Assembly (NCBI RefSeq): GCF_040412425.1
Contig: NC_089744.1
Span: 21,637,501 to 21,701,500, forward strand
Origin: Macrobrachium rosenbergii
Taxonomy: Eukaryota > Arthropoda > Malacostraca > Decapoda > Palaemonidae
DNA length: 64,000 nt
Direction: 5' to 3'
The position numbers and the translations under genes were made by a program. The notes beneath the pieces were generated by a model. The model had not been told where the DNA came from and ran no database searches. It worked only from the letters and a program-made list of their open reading frames with translations. How positions within the stretch are numbered: position 1 is the first letter of the stretch; each line of letters begins with the position of its first letter. Shown in pieces: positions 12,376-28,603 of this stretch.

Positions 12376-13191
12376 CACTTCCCATGAACATTCATCAAGT
12401 TGCTCGTCACGGTGACTCTTTTCTTTCTGCTACCACAAAATCTGGAACTTTCCCCTTGCCTCAGTTTTCATTGTTTCCTGTAATTATAAGAAATTTTTTA
12501 GAGTTTTGGATTTCGTTTCCTTCTGGGGTTATCAGTTCTGGCTTTCTTTTTATTTTTTATGTCCTTTTTCCATCAGATCTCTTGCTAGAGTGGACGAGTT
12601 TCACACGAGCTATAATGCATTATTTTTTTGCAATAGAGTCGTATTGCATTCAAATTGTCTAGTCCTTAACTGCTTCATAGTCGTGATTAGAAGCCCAGTC
12701 TTTTAACAGGTTTGCCTTCATGTCAGGTGAAAGATCTACAACTTTCCTGAGACTGATAAACATACCTCCCTGTCTCTTTCCCTTAGTGATTTGTCTATTT
12801 TTTAATCTAATGTTTGTTTGCATGCATAAATAGGTAAATATATCCATTCGAAAAGATTCATTTCTCTATATCACTAACCATATTAAAAAAGTTAGACGGC
12901 TATGGAGAATTATAATTTTTTGTCCAGATTGCCCTTTTCGTATTTCAAAGTATATCACAACTCGTAATCTCGCAGTAAGGCTTCCGTAGAACTACTTATT
13001 CCTTCAACTCTAAAACAAACCATAACACAAAAAAATGTTCGATGCTTGCTACTGCAGACAGTCAAAAAGAAAAAAGAATGGCTCATGATACGCTCAAGCA
13101 AATTCCCAAACAAAGCCTTCATGTGCACAGGATTGCATTCAGTGCTAAGTGAAGAGTTTAATTCTCATCTCTTCCTCTGTCGCCCCCTCAT

Positions 13192-13195
<4 letters not shown>
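12376..13195. other. no recognisable gene
   Basis: AT-rich unique sequence; the open frames carry no domain or splice support. Confidence 0.5.

Positions 13196-13253
<58 letters not shown>
13196..13253. repeat. (CT)n microsatellite
   Basis: A 58-base CT run, followed about 85 bases later by a short (GA)n at 13,339-13,358. Confidence 0.95.
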
Positions 13254-13255
<2 letters not shown>

Positions 13256-13359
13256 CCCACATGGCCTTAATTTTTGAATTGTCTGGCAACTTATCTTCAA
13301 TATAGTCGATGTTGTTTGGAGAGGCCTCGGTTGGTGCAGAGAGAGAGAGAGAGAGAGGG

Positions 13360-14318
13360 AGAAATTTTACTATTATAATTTTCTCCTAAGACCAAAAAGG
13401 TTGGAAAATAAAGTTATTTTAAAGTTAGTGTATTTTTTACACTTTCTTATCAATATTGAAGCAATTGAGTATGCAACATCTTTGTTAGTAATGAAAGCAT
13501 TTTCTCTTACTATTTATACTTTTTTCCTGCTGTATATACTTTCCTGGAAATGTTTGTTTTAAAAATTAAGTTGTACCTCTAAATTCGGACACGTTTAATA
13601 TTGTTGTTAGCAACAGGCATACTTGAGTATTGTTGCAATAGATACCATAGAAAAAAGTGAGAATCTGCTTTTAAGATAAAGATTTGTTAGAATAACAACG
13701 TCTTTAGAAGGCCAACTGTGTTCGGAGCTCTTCTGTTTTCTGAAGCACGGCAACTTTGCCAGGAGATGAAACGTAGTAATTTTGTTTTATTTTATTTTTC
13801 ATGTAGCAATATAGAAATTGTATTTATTGACACATTTTTTAATCATTAAAATATTTACAAATGGATCTGATAAAACTTAGGTAATAGTCAAGAATGAATA
13901 ACAGATGTTGAAAATCTAGGTAGCAGCTTCTCTTAAATGTAAGTTCAGAGAATTACTTGGCTGAGTTCATGGTAATAAAACAAGATTAAATGAATGCTCA
14001 AGGTCCTTGTTGGTAGTTTTATGAGGTCAGGAGCATCATGTTTAACAGCAGACTCCCCCAATAGCAGACGTAAAAAGAAAAACGACGACAGAAGCAATTA
14101 CCGAATTCATTTGCCGTCCGTATTACTTTTGTCGTAGACTCAAAACGATTGCGTTTTTTGTTACTCAAATTTCATGTTATTCTGATGGTATATCAGATTT
14201 CCCAACGTTACTTACATTTTTAATGAGAGTTTCTGTGTTATGTTTTAGGTCGATATTGCAAATTGCTTGTGACTATGGGCAAGCATGTAGAATTACTTGG
14301 TTGGAATAAACCGCTAAG
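13360..14318. other. no recognisable feature
   Basis: AT-rich unique sequence with no supported feature. Confidence 0.5.
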
Positions 14319-14569
14319 GGTGCTGGAATTTAGCTAAGTATAAGGATGCTGGAATTTAGCTAAGTATAAGTACTGGAATTTACCTAAGTATAGGGATGCT
14401 GGAATTTAGCTAAGTATAAGGTGCTGGAATTTAGCTAAGTATAAGGATGCTGGAATTTAGCTAAGTATAAGGTATTGGAATTTAGCTAAGTATAAGGTGC
14501 TGGAATTTAGCTAAGTATAGGGATACTGGAATTTAGCTAAGTATAAGGTTCTGGAATTTAGCTAAGTAT
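14319..14569. repeat. minisatellite, about 24-bp unit, ten copies
   Basis: Ten copies of GGAATTTAGCTAAGTATAAG, separated by 3-9 variable bases (GATGCT, GTGCT, GTATT and the like). One copy has TTTACC for TTTAGC. Copies are almost identical, so the array is young or homogenised. Confidence 0.95.
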
Positions 14570-14585
14570 TTCGGTTAAACTATCT

Positions 14586-14590
14586 TCATT

Positions 14591-14621
<31 letters not shown>
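14586..14621. repeat. (ATC)n microsatellite
   Basis: A run of CAT/ATC trinucleotides close behind the minisatellite. Confidence 0.9.
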
Positions 14622-15179
14622 GCTGGGGGCGAAGACACTAGCATAAATATTACCTGAAACTGTGGAACTTTTTTTTTGCTTTATAGAACTCCAATATCAT
14701 ATCCGAAGTTAGAACATTATGTTGAAGATAGTGACGATGTTTGCTTAATGAGCCGAGTCTTGGAATGTTGCTTGATGAGTTTTTGGAAACAATCTCGAAC
14801 TTTAGACTTTCGCCAAATGTTGATATATAATGTTTTATCATTATTTTCTTGTTAGTTTCGTGGTTACTCTGAGCTGATGAACTATGGCTGTTTTCTCCTG
14901 CGCAGGCTTATTAAAATTTTTGACAAGATTTTGGTCTTGTGGAATATTTCTTTGCTATTCAGCGGAATTGTGTCAGTGCACAAGAAAGAAGGGCCCTTCA
15001 TTAAGAAACAAAAATACCACGTAACTTTTATGACTCAAAACATGTGAGATTAGTTGAGTAATTTTCAAAATATCCTTCTTCCAGAATTACGCTCTTAGGA
15101 TATCTCGATAGCACTCCAAGCTGTGACGTCAAGAATTTTGTTCCTTTGTGGAAGAATGCGGCCATGGTATTATTGTAGG

Positions 15180-15181
<2 letters not shown>
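14622..15181. other. no recognisable feature
   Basis: Unique AT-rich sequence; nothing recognised. Confidence 0.5.

Positions 15182-15240
<59 letters not shown>
15182..15240. repeat. (CT)n microsatellite
   Basis: Uninterrupted CT run of about 59 bases. Confidence 0.95.
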
Positions 15241-15244
<4 letters not shown>

Positions 15245-15584
15245 AATCCTTAAAGCTTACATTTTAAATGCATGTTATATTACTATCCCATGTGACATAG
15301 ACAATAAATTGTTCCCAAGCGGAATGAGAGTTAGGTGTGGAAAGATTGACAAGAATGATTTTAGCATCAGTGCTGGAAAGTTACTTAGTCAACTTGGTAC
15401 CAGTTTCATTAAGTTACGTAATGTCCCTGTCGCTAAACTCGTTGCATCACGCAGAAAAAAAAAACCACTGATAAGAATTATTGCCTTTTATGCCTATTGT
15501 ACATTGAACCAGGGGAAACTTTAATGCAGCAGCTGTTCATAGACCTGCACTTTTGACTCTTAGCTTTTCTTTTCTTTCATGACT

Positions 15585-15720
15585 GACACGTACAATCCCA
15601 GAGTTCGGTCCCAGAGAGGGGGCGAAAGGACTTGGGCACTTATGAGAAATCTAGCGTACCTCTGACATGGACGGTGAAGCAAGTACTTGGTGACTAGTCG
15701 ACTGTAACTAGAATATATCA
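15585..15720 (+). repeat. tRNA-derived SINE-like fragment, family B, copy 3
   Basis: A B-box-like GAGTTCGGTCCCAGAG is followed by GACTTGGGCACTTATGAG and a tail with AAGCAAGTACTTGGTGACTA and GTCGACTGTAAC. This resembles the tails of the copies near 9,271 and 11,100 but is strongly diverged. Confidence 0.45.
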
Positions 15721-17146
15721 TAAAAATAAGAGCATAACTTTATTTTTCCGTTTGCTTTCTGTGTTATGAAAGGACATTACTGAAAGATGACTGTTGTAAT
15801 TGTGGAAAGTAAAGTTATTTTGGATAACGCATATTATACTTGAGTAGTCAACTGCAGAATACGATGTGACTTATTAGCTCTGCTTGGAGAGAGAGAGTTA
15901 GTTCAGTGACTCCGCCATAGGTCCTGGCCGAATTACATAAACCAATAGGGTGGGAACCTAGGTTGCAGGACAGGTAACGTCATTAATGCGTGTTGTGCTG
16001 CGATACCATTTGTGGTGAGAACACGATCCGGTGCCAGGGTGTTCGACAAACTCGAGACATCATGCTGATGGTGGCGACGGCGACGAAGTTAAAAGCGACA
16101 CTCCGGTGTAGTCAGTCGCCGCCCTCGGTAACCAAGAAGTCTCGTATGAGGATCGCATTTACCAACTGGCCTCTGTATTTTTTTTGATAAACTTGTGTAA
16201 GTGTTTATACATCAGGCATCATTGAAGTATGAATCGCAGACCAAATTTTTAATTGATTGTCATCTTCTGAGAAAAAAAGCGTAACTTGAGAAATAGTGCA
16301 AACGACCGGTCAGTTGTGTTTGCTTTTGGCAGTTGAAGAGGAGGAATGATAGAACGCGAGGAAGGAAAGACACGGAAGGAATAGACAAGAGAATATAAGA
16401 AAGTCAAAGATTCCGAAAACGAGAAAAGAGTACCCATTCCTGCAGGAACCAATTCCCGACTTACGTAAAGGAAAGAACCTGCAGCGAAGGAAAGCGGAGA
16501 CCAATAGGAAAGATAATAGGTGTCGTGGGGAGGGACCGAAGGGGAATGTAATTTGGTACTTGCTGTTTTTGTGGTTGTTTCTCCCATCGAGTCCCAGACA
16601 GTTCAAATGTCAGCTGGTTCCGAAACTCGGAGAGGCCCATGGGAGCCTCAGAGCCGAGAGGGACAGGTGGCAGTGGCCCTGGCGGTGTAAGGTTTTGGGT
16701 ACCACGTGGGAGGAAGCTGAATCGAGTGGGTATGTCTTCTTCTTCTTCCGTTGGCTTTTGCTGATATTGAGTGCGAGAGTGATTTTCTTCGTTGTGGTGG
16801 AAAAGAACTCTCGTGATTTTATGAGAAGGGAGTTAATTAAGCCACGATGATACCATTCTGGTAGCTTCTGGGGAAACATCGCCTTTCACAGTGATATTGA
16901 TTATTGCTATTGTGAATACTGAAGGGCGGGTTATTCGATCGCTGGAATCGAGTAATGCATCGAGTTGGGGGTAATTAGGAATGGGTTATGATATCATCGA
17001 TGTTGAAAAGCATGCGGTTAGGAAAGTGGTGATGTGAGACTTTTTATACAGTGTACATGAATGCAATGTCAGCCTATGTGAAGAAAAGGCGAATATAACA
17101 TTCGTTTCGTTTGGCGGTTCAAGAAGAGTTCTGGAATATAGATAAT
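15721..17146. other. no recognised gene; CpG-richer patch at 15,960-16,160
   Basis: Mostly unique sequence. The patch 15,960-16,160 is richer in CG dinucleotides than its surroundings (GTGGCGACGGCGACGAAG and similar) and could be a promoter or 5'-UTR exon, but no direct evidence is visible. Open frames near 16,249-16,880 lack domains. Confidence 0.4.
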
Positions 17147-17561
17147 CTTAGCACTGTCTCCATCTACTTTTCGCTGAAAGTGATTATTTACCTTTTAACA
17201 CCTGATCTTGTAGAATAAGCAAATCCTCAGCATAAGGACCTACGGTACGCCACTACAAAGTATGGGGTTTCTTTCAACCCTCACCTCCTCGCATTGGAGC
17301 TTTAGCACTGTCTCCATCTACTCGCTGAAAGTGATTATTTACCTTTAACACCTGATCTTGTAGAACAAGCAAGTCTTCAGTATAAGGACCTATGGTACGC
17401 CACTACAAAGTATGGGGTTTCTTTCAACCCTCACCTCCTCGCAGTGGAGTTTTTTTTTTTCCTAATTTTTTGTAGAATAAGTAGATCTTCAGTATAAGGA
17501 CCTACGGTACGCCACTACAAAGTATGGGACTTCTTTCAACCCTCACCTCCTCGCAGTGGAA
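17147..17561. repeat. tandem repeat, unit about 150 bp, two full and one partial copy
   Basis: The block from TTAGCACTGTCTCCATCTAC through GATCTTGTAGAA.AAGCAA and GGTACGCCACTACAAAGTAT to AACCCTCACCTCCTCGCA occurs at 17,147-17,299 and 17,300-17,450. A truncated third copy lies at about 17,470-17,561. Confidence 0.9.
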
Positions 17562-17854
17562 CCTCTTTTTTCGTATTTTTTTGCACTTCGTAGTTAGTGC
17601 TGTATGGAACGGAGTTTAAGAGGGGTTTTTGTAGGTTCCTTTTTTCTTGACCACGAAGCTACGCGTATCAAACGCATATTATTGTCAGTGGTTTTCTTTA
17701 GTGGCTTGACCTACAGATCTTTTCCATGTAAGAAAATTAACACGGAAATCGGCTTTAGCTTTGCAGTAGGTCCTTTTCCTAGAAGGTAGGTTTCGTAGAT
17801 AAGCTGCATTTCGCTAACTTCTCTAGTCATCAAAACTTAATCACTTAAAGTGAA

Positions 17855-17990
17855 AAATGACAAATTTTAAATCAGTTTGTATTTTTCATGACTAACAAAC
17901 CTGCGGTCTTAACATAAGGGACTTCGGTTGCTATGCAAGGCACTGTGTTGGCTGCTGTTTTACGTACAGGTAACACCCTGGTAAGGAAAC
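17855..17990 (+). repeat. solo terminus of a DIRS-associated repeat family
   Basis: ATGACAAATTTTAAATCAGT then TTTGTATTTTTCATGAC and ACAAACCTGCGGTCTTAACA. This resembles the outer part of the inverted repeat at 43,803 and the fragment at 61,575. I infer a solo or remnant end of the same element family. Confidence 0.45.
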
Positions 17991-18012
17991 TTGTTGGTTA
18001 CTTAATAAAAGC

Positions 18013-18097
18013 AAAAAAAAAAAAAAAATAAATAAATAAAAAGAAGGCGGGGTCCTTGTTCGCAAAAACTAAAAAAAAAAAAAAAAAAAAAAAAAAA
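18013..18097. repeat. A-rich low-complexity block with a 27-base A run
   Basis: A runs separated by AAATAAATAAAT and a short unique stretch; the final run of 27 A spans 18,071-18,097. It could be the poly(A) tail of a retroposed copy, but no body is recognised 5' of it. Confidence 0.7.
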
Positions 18098-18339
18098 GGT
18101 GGCTCACACGCCCAGGAGAGGACCTTGGTTGGCTCCACATTCCATATCGAGTGACTTTCGACTCCCCTTAAAGATGTTTTTGGTTCGCATCTTCGGCGGG
18201 GATTGCCTGGTTGGTTAGGAATCAGTCTTTGGATGTCCAAATTTGGTCGCCATCAGTGTTGTGCGTGTGTCCTGTTGGTTACTATTTGGGTTGTTTTATT
18301 TTTTTGCATAGATCTCTCTGTCTATCTAACTGCTTGTCT

Positions 18340-18368
18340 GTCTGTCTATCTATATCTATCTATCTTTA

Positions 18369-18446
<78 letters not shown>
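18340..18446. repeat. (TCTA)n-(TA)n microsatellite
   Basis: Degenerate CTGT/TATC units from about 18,320 lead into a TA run at about 18,371-18,445. Confidence 0.9.
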
Positions 18447-18451
<5 letters not shown>

Positions 18452-18686
18452 TTATATTATATATGTAACTCCTAATACTATTCTCCATGCATTTTAATAC
18501 ATTTATATATATTTATTAATTTATTAATTTCTTTTTTTCTTTTTGAATAAGTGAGAGCTCTTCTTTCTGTACTTCCCTTTACCTCCTCTTACTTCTTCCT
18601 AATGAACACCTTATTATTCTTTGGAAGTTTGGATTTCAAGTCAGTGGCCCCTGTGTGGGTTTGTGCCACATGAATAGGGTTCATCT
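18447..18686. other. no recognisable feature
   Basis: Short AT-rich spacer between microsatellites; nothing recognised. Confidence 0.4.
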
Positions 18687-18703
18687 TCTGAATAATAATA
18701 ATA

Positions 18704-18744
<41 letters not shown>
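18687..18744. repeat. (AAT)n microsatellite
   Basis: AAT trinucleotide run with one interruption, directly abutting the retroelement fragment that follows. Confidence 0.95.
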
Positions 18745-18841
18745 TTGAAAAGGATGAATTATAAGGAAAATAGCACAGATCCTGTATAAGATGAATTCGC
18801 ATTATGCAGCCATCCTTTTCAATAAGACCTGTTTAATAATA
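18745..18841 (+). pseudogene. Penelope-like element, N-terminal ORF fragment (solo)
   Basis: Read from 18,756, the segment encodes a peptide with IIRKIAQILYKMNSHYAAI and ILFNKTCL. It aligns with two copies in the 39.4-41.06 kb palindrome (VIRKIEKILYKINSQN, ILFNKTYA; and the - strand copy FNKACLKEGLLPSYTN). The frame is conserved in all three while codons differ, so the segment was once coding. The pattern (charged helix, then a cysteine-leucine segment and LLPSYT) fits the N-terminal region of Penelope-like reverse transcriptase ORFs; that family assignment is inference. The ends carry ATTGAAAAGGATG and its inverse, which gives a short hairpin. Confidence 0.55.
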
Positions 18842-18998
18842 TATAAAATGTGGGTCGTGCTGTGATCGATAGCATTCTTGCCCTCCAAGCCAGGGAACTC
18901 CGTCTCACTCGTGGGAGAGATGGGAAGCGATGTACGTCCCGCTGAAACCTCATTGCATCCCAGTTGATTCAAGCATTGAATTTGTAGTCGCAACTGGT

Positions 18999-19000
<2 letters not shown>

Positions 19001-19076
<76 letters not shown>
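19001..19076. repeat. (TA)n microsatellite
   Basis: Pure TA run of about 75 bases. Confidence 0.95.
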
Positions 19077-19079
<3 letters not shown>

Positions 19080-19866
19080 CAGTATATATATACTCTGAGG
19101 TAGATTGACGGAAACTTGAGCTCATTTTCACTTGAAACTGAAGCTTACTTTGCTTTTCATGTCGTGCTTTTATAAAAAAAAAAAGCACACCATACAAGTA
19201 CTGTTTCAGACCGTCGAAGAATGTGTTCGCGTGTGATACAAACATTCTCTTTATTGCTGACAGTTAGACCGTGCAAAAAAAAAAAAAAAACAATTCTGTC
19301 GCTTTTCTTTTTCTTGAATACTCTTGATATTAAGTGAAACTTTTGCTGTGCATATCAAAGACTTATTTTAATTCCAAGAGATGAAGTTTCTTGTCCATGT
19401 CGCCTCTTCTTTTAAAGGTTAGCTATTGTGAAAATCCTTCTTGTTATTGATAGATCAGCGAAGCCATAGTATTTCTTCTCTCTCACTTCTCACTTGCGCT
19501 AACCAAACGACCGGAACACGCAGTAATTGAGGAGACCAGATCCATGTGCCGTGGTTTAACTTATTTAAAATTCTTTCATCTCTCCTTTAGTGGAAACTTG
19601 GGAACCTTTAAGAAATGAATAGCTCGATAATAACAAATTATATAAGAGGCTTGTTAATGTTCGTTTTCATAATTGCTTTAAAAAAAATCTCTCATTGGGA
19701 GGAATACTTATTCCCGTGTAGTTATGCTGAAAAAATTTTAAATACTGTGCTTGGTAAACCAACAATTATATTTCTTGTAGATAATTACCTGTGCATTCAA
19801 ATTGCTTATTTATTTTACTTTGTTCAGTAACATTCTATTTAGGGTTAACAGAGCTTGCATGACCTT

Positions 19867-19872
<6 letters not shown>
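19077..19872. other. no recognisable feature
   Basis: AT-rich unique sequence with short A runs; nothing supported. Confidence 0.5.
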
Positions 19873-19959
<87 letters not shown>

Positions 19960-19981
19960 TGTGTGTGTGTGTGTGTGTGTA
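19873..19981. repeat. (AT)n-(GT)n compound microsatellite
   Basis: AT run at about 19,874-19,958 followed by GT to 19,980. Confidence 0.95.
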
Positions 19982-20651
19982 ACTGAATCACGAAAATATG
20001 GAACGTGATGAATATATGAATAAAGACACTGCCTTTATTTACATATATTTATATATGTGTGTGTATATATGTGTACAGTACACTTACGTATATGGTTTCT
20101 TAGTAATTCAGTTTCTTTTAGTAAGGACACAGTTCGAAATAAAAGCCCTATTAACATGGCGGGGGGAGGCGGAATGTAAAACTTTATCAGGTTAATACCA
20201 AAATATAACAAAAACACCAGGTATTGATAATTCAGAAAAAAGGGCGAATTTCCCCCATCACTCGATCCAGTGTCGTCGTCCTGTTACGTAACAAACCCTG
20301 GGAAAGCTGTGGATTTTGTCGTATACCGATATACGAGTGAAATGTCACATGTCTTCCTATTCAGTTCCCTGCGCGAATGAGTGTGCGTGCGTATGTTTGT
20401 GCCCCTGTAACGTGAGCCACGCAAGTCATCTAGTTCATTTCTGCTGCGGCGCTATTATCTCGTGGAGAAGTAACTAACTCTCCTGAAAAGCGAGAAGGAT
20501 CTCGGCGGTTTACTGAAGGAAATATCGGTCTGCGGTCAGCTTTGATGCCCGTGAGTCAGCGGGAAGTAGAACTTACGTAATGAGCGATATTTGCTGGTGG
20601 CGGCTTAGGCTACAACAACACGTCTTCCAACGCCGTCTCCGGGGTTTTTAT

Positions 20652-20652
<1 letters not shown>
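19982..20652. other. no recognised gene; CpG-richer patch at 20,395-20,645
   Basis: The second half is GC- and CpG-richer than the neighbouring DNA and contains the palindromic TTACGTAA (20,575-20,582) in a CRE/ATF-like context. It may be a promoter or first non-coding exon of the downstream sulfotransferase gene, which is inference only. No coding frame is recognised. Confidence 0.35.

Positions 20653-20714
<62 letters not shown>
20653..20714. repeat. (CT)n microsatellite
   Basis: Uninterrupted CT run of about 60 bases. Confidence 0.95.
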
Positions 20715-20717
<3 letters not shown>

Positions 20718-20906
20718 GCTCGACAGCTCCTCCCAAAATGTAAGTAAGACTGTTGTCCTTGAATCAAGGTTTGCCAGTCTTGTTCCTCGGGTTTGTCGGC
20801 TGTCACTCGGTGGGTACACCATAACACACGTTTCTCCTCTCTCTCTCGAAGAAGAAGAAGAAATTTGAATATTCTCTCAATCTTTCCCGTTGCTACAGAG
20901 AGAGAT

Positions 20907-20907
<1 letters not shown>

Positions 20908-20989
<82 letters not shown>

Positions 20990-21010
20990 GTATGTATGTA
21001 TGTATATATT
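20908..21010. repeat. (AT)n-(GTAT)n microsatellite
   Basis: AT run at about 20,909-20,986 followed by GTAT units. Confidence 0.95.
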
Positions 21011-21161
21011 TGTGTGCAAATGGTAAGCACAGTTGTTATATTGTGACTGGATTCTGATGATCATCACAAGAAGCTCATGTACTGTAGTGACTAATTTCTC
21101 AAGTAGGAGTCGAGTGTAGCCTCCTTATTCCTCTGCCCGTCTATCGTGTAGTTGTTCGTTT

Positions 21162-21162
<1 letters not shown>

Positions 21163-21235
<73 letters not shown>

Positions 21236-21240
21236 GAGAG
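21163..21240. repeat. (GA)n-(GACA)n microsatellite
   Basis: GA run followed by four GACA units and a short GA run. Confidence 0.95.
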
Positions 21241-23223
21241 GGACTGCATCTGATACTGGGCACTAGAAAAATTAATGCTACTATGGCGGTAATAAGCGTT
21301 AGACATTGGTTCGCTAAGAACTACCTAGAGCTGATATTTTACCGTTGGGCACCTTGTCCTTAGACAGAGCAGTTAAGTATCTTGCGGAAGATCTTTCCCT
21401 TGAAGCCAGCAACTAACGCCTTTTGTTTCCACTTCAGATTGAAACCAGGAAACAAAACTTGCATCTTCCTTGCAGTGTTTGTCGTGAAAATCGATTGACC
21501 AAGGAGGTGGGGCTTTCAAAAATACACCCTCTACTCATGTTGCAACAAGACTTAAAAGAAACTAAGCATTAATTCTAGAATTCTTGGAGATTTTAGTGCG
21601 AGTGGATGTGGTGTAAAAGAAAGTAGATTTTTAGGCTGTAGGAGAGAATCTGGATGTTGTGCCTTTAAGTGAAACCAGAGTGAAAGGGCAGGATGTTCAG
21701 AATGCGTAAGGACAGTCAGTTACTGTTTTTGGCTTTGCTGAGGGATGTAGATTGAAGATAAATCAATTTTTTTTTTTTGCAATAGGCAAACTGTAGGAAC
21801 ACGGAAAATAAAACAAAAGGTGACGTTTCACAGGAAACTTGTATGCTTCATAGATGAAAAAATCTTGCGTGGCTCTGCAGATGGCTGTGTTTGGAGAAGG
21901 AGAAAGGTTCATTGTGCTGAGTGATTGAAATGGAAAAGTAATATAGATGAAGAAAGATGTGCATTGTTTGCGTGTATTACATAGATTGAATCAGGCGTTG
22001 AGTCTTACGAAAATATAATATGACATGCGCTTGTTCAGGGTTTGTTATGATTCCAGTTTCAAAAGAATATTCGAAACTATTAACGTATATTTATGTTCAT
22101 GGTTTAATAAGAATGTCTTCTTGTGAATAGCAACCAATTTATCCCTTTTCTGATTTCTTAAGAGAGCTTCCCCAGCGTTAGAGGACTTGTTTGTATACGA
22201 TCGAATTAATTTTAACGAGTTAAACTGCAGTTTAAGTGTTTTATTGTTGCCGTATCAGAGGGACGCTTTCCGACCGTCATTTGTTGCACTCGACTGCTCA
22301 TGCTCGGTGGTCATGTTGAATAGCCCCAAAAGGTTTAGGTATTTATTTTGGTTCCTGTGTTGATGAATTTGTATACATGTATGTAGGCTATATGTACGTA
22401 ATACCGCAAAAATTCTTGTACGTTTATATGTTGACGTATGTAAGTGTTTTTATTGTTGGAAGTTTAGAAAAACTTTATGAAATTAGTCTGGTTTTTGTAA
22501 ACTTTTATGAATTTTTTGTGAGACGCACTATCTAGAGTTATTATGCATTACAGACGGCTTTAAGTTTTTTTTCTTGGAAAACAGAACTACAGTAGTTCTT
22601 AAAGAAAGAATCCACTGTAACTTTTGAGTTGTAAGCTTCTGAAGAAGGGAGACGTCAGATTGTATAGGTTACATTACAAAAATAACCTTATCTGCATTCA
22701 GAGCTGTAATTTGTATGTGGCAAATGCAGTGTTGTTTTTCTTACTTTTTTCTTTTGAACTGTCACTTTAGAGATGGAATTATAAGGAATTGGAAGCATTT
22801 TACTCTGGACGTCATCATGCAAATAAATACCGGAACAAAATTCAAGTATTAATGTGTGTGTGTCCTGTATGTTTATTTTATACTCTAGTGCTTTGTTTTT
22901 GCTCGTATTGTCATCAAGCGCTGTTTTATTTGTCGTCATTGTTTTGCAGTTGATGTTGTTGAAAGTAATTATCTTGCATCCCTGAAAGTTTTGCGAGGGG
23001 AATAAAAATCAAGGACAGTTTAATTGGCGGTGCTGCCGAAAGAGTGAGCATCGCATTGCGTGAACAGAAAATGGGAAATGCGAGTCGTCTTCCGCCTCTT
23101 TTTCTGCTTGCGGTTTACTTCTTCACGGGCATTTGAATCGTTCGATTCTTTTGTTTATTCGCGTGCTTGGAGTTCCATTTGTTTTATTTTTACATTGATA
23201 ATTAAACAGTAGTAAGTGTAGTA

Positions 23224-23226
<3 letters not shown>
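21241..23226. other. no recognisable gene
   Basis: Two kilobases of unique sequence without microsatellites. Frames are short and lack domains, and no SINE or transposon is recognised. Confidence 0.5.

Positions 23227-23270
<44 letters not shown>
23227..23270. repeat. (GA)n microsatellite
   Basis: GA run of about 42 bases. Confidence 0.95.

Positions 23271-25100
<1,830 letters not shown>

Positions 25101-25172
<72 letters not shown>
25101..25172. repeat. (CT)n microsatellite
   Basis: Uninterrupted CT run of about 70 bases. Confidence 0.95.
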
Positions 25173-25174
<2 letters not shown>

Positions 25175-25503
25175 GGATTGTTTTGACCAGAGAATGGGTT
25201 TGTTTCTTTCTCCACAACTTCTGGAGAGAGTTTATGTTTTTTGTCTCTTAAGTTTTGTTTCTGCCGTTAGATCCTTCCTTTGTGCTCCCATCCTTTCTTA
25301 AAGAGTTAAGGAAGAAAGGATTGTATAGAGGAACCAACATAAAGTAGCGCTGTCAGTGATTGCTACACAAATGGAAGTATTAGACACGTAAGAGAGGTTG
25401 TAATGTATGTGACGGCTAGTTGTAAAAACACTTTTGTTGTTCCTACGATTTAGGGGATACGAGTAGGCTAAATGGTATTCGTTCACGTAGTGTGTGGGGC
25501 GTG

Positions 25504-25505
<2 letters not shown>

Positions 25506-25565
<60 letters not shown>
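25506..25565. repeat. (TA)n microsatellite
   Basis: Uninterrupted TA run of about 58 bases. Confidence 0.95.
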
Positions 25566-27675
<2,110 letters not shown>

Positions 27676-27939
27676 TTTTAGTTATAAGCCATCAAAGTTT
27701 GGGAAATTCAACCTGCTCCAATTTATTTATTTTTCAGATACAAAGTTGAATTTTGTTTGAGATGAAGGATTTGCGATCAGGAATAGAATAGTATGCATAA
27801 AAAAATAAAGTTCAACCCCACCCTTTTTTGGGAAAAAAGGGGATTATTTTAAAGCTAATCAGGCGAAAACCATTTTCAAAAGTTGGGACGAGAGGTCCTT
27901 CTAATGCTGAGCTCCTGATATGTCGAATGGGATTACAAG

Positions 27940-27941
<2 letters not shown>

Positions 27942-28008
<67 letters not shown>
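27942..28008. repeat. (GA)n microsatellite
   Basis: GA run of about 65 bases. Confidence 0.95.
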
Positions 28009-28012
<4 letters not shown>

Positions 28013-28413
28013 CGGGGTGTTGTTCTTACTCGTATGTGGCAAAAAACAGGGAGAAAGAAAAGTGTTGTATGTAATTTATGCGAGATTTTAGTTTGGGTAG
28101 ATGTGGTTATGATGAAATTACTGGGAATATATTCTGTAACAATTCTTACAGACTTTGGTAATCGGACTTTCTCCAGAAATAATCTTGTTGAATATATATA
28201 TAGGTTTTTTGTACTTCAAAAAATGTCTTGAATGAAGGAATGCCATTGTTTGCTGCAGTTTAGTGCTACATTTGTTTTATTTTAAGTCACATGACGCTTA
28301 GTTTCGTACAGCTTTATTGCAACTAACATTTTTTGTCGTTTTACATTTTGTGCTATTGCTAATGTCATGGTCTGTAATGTAATTAGTTTTCATTTGGAAC
28401 TGTAGGAAAAGTG

Positions 28414-28603
<190 letters not shown>

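Noticed and set aside
12336..12662. 108-codon + strand frame
   Set aside because: Starts inside the end of a SINE-like repeat and continues in pyrimidine-rich DNA; the Phe/Leu/Ser-rich composition is typical of chance.
14319..14569. CRISPR-like array (regular repeats with short variable spacers)
   Set aside because: Spacers are only 3-9 bases and partly shared; no cas genes; eukaryotic context. It is a minisatellite.
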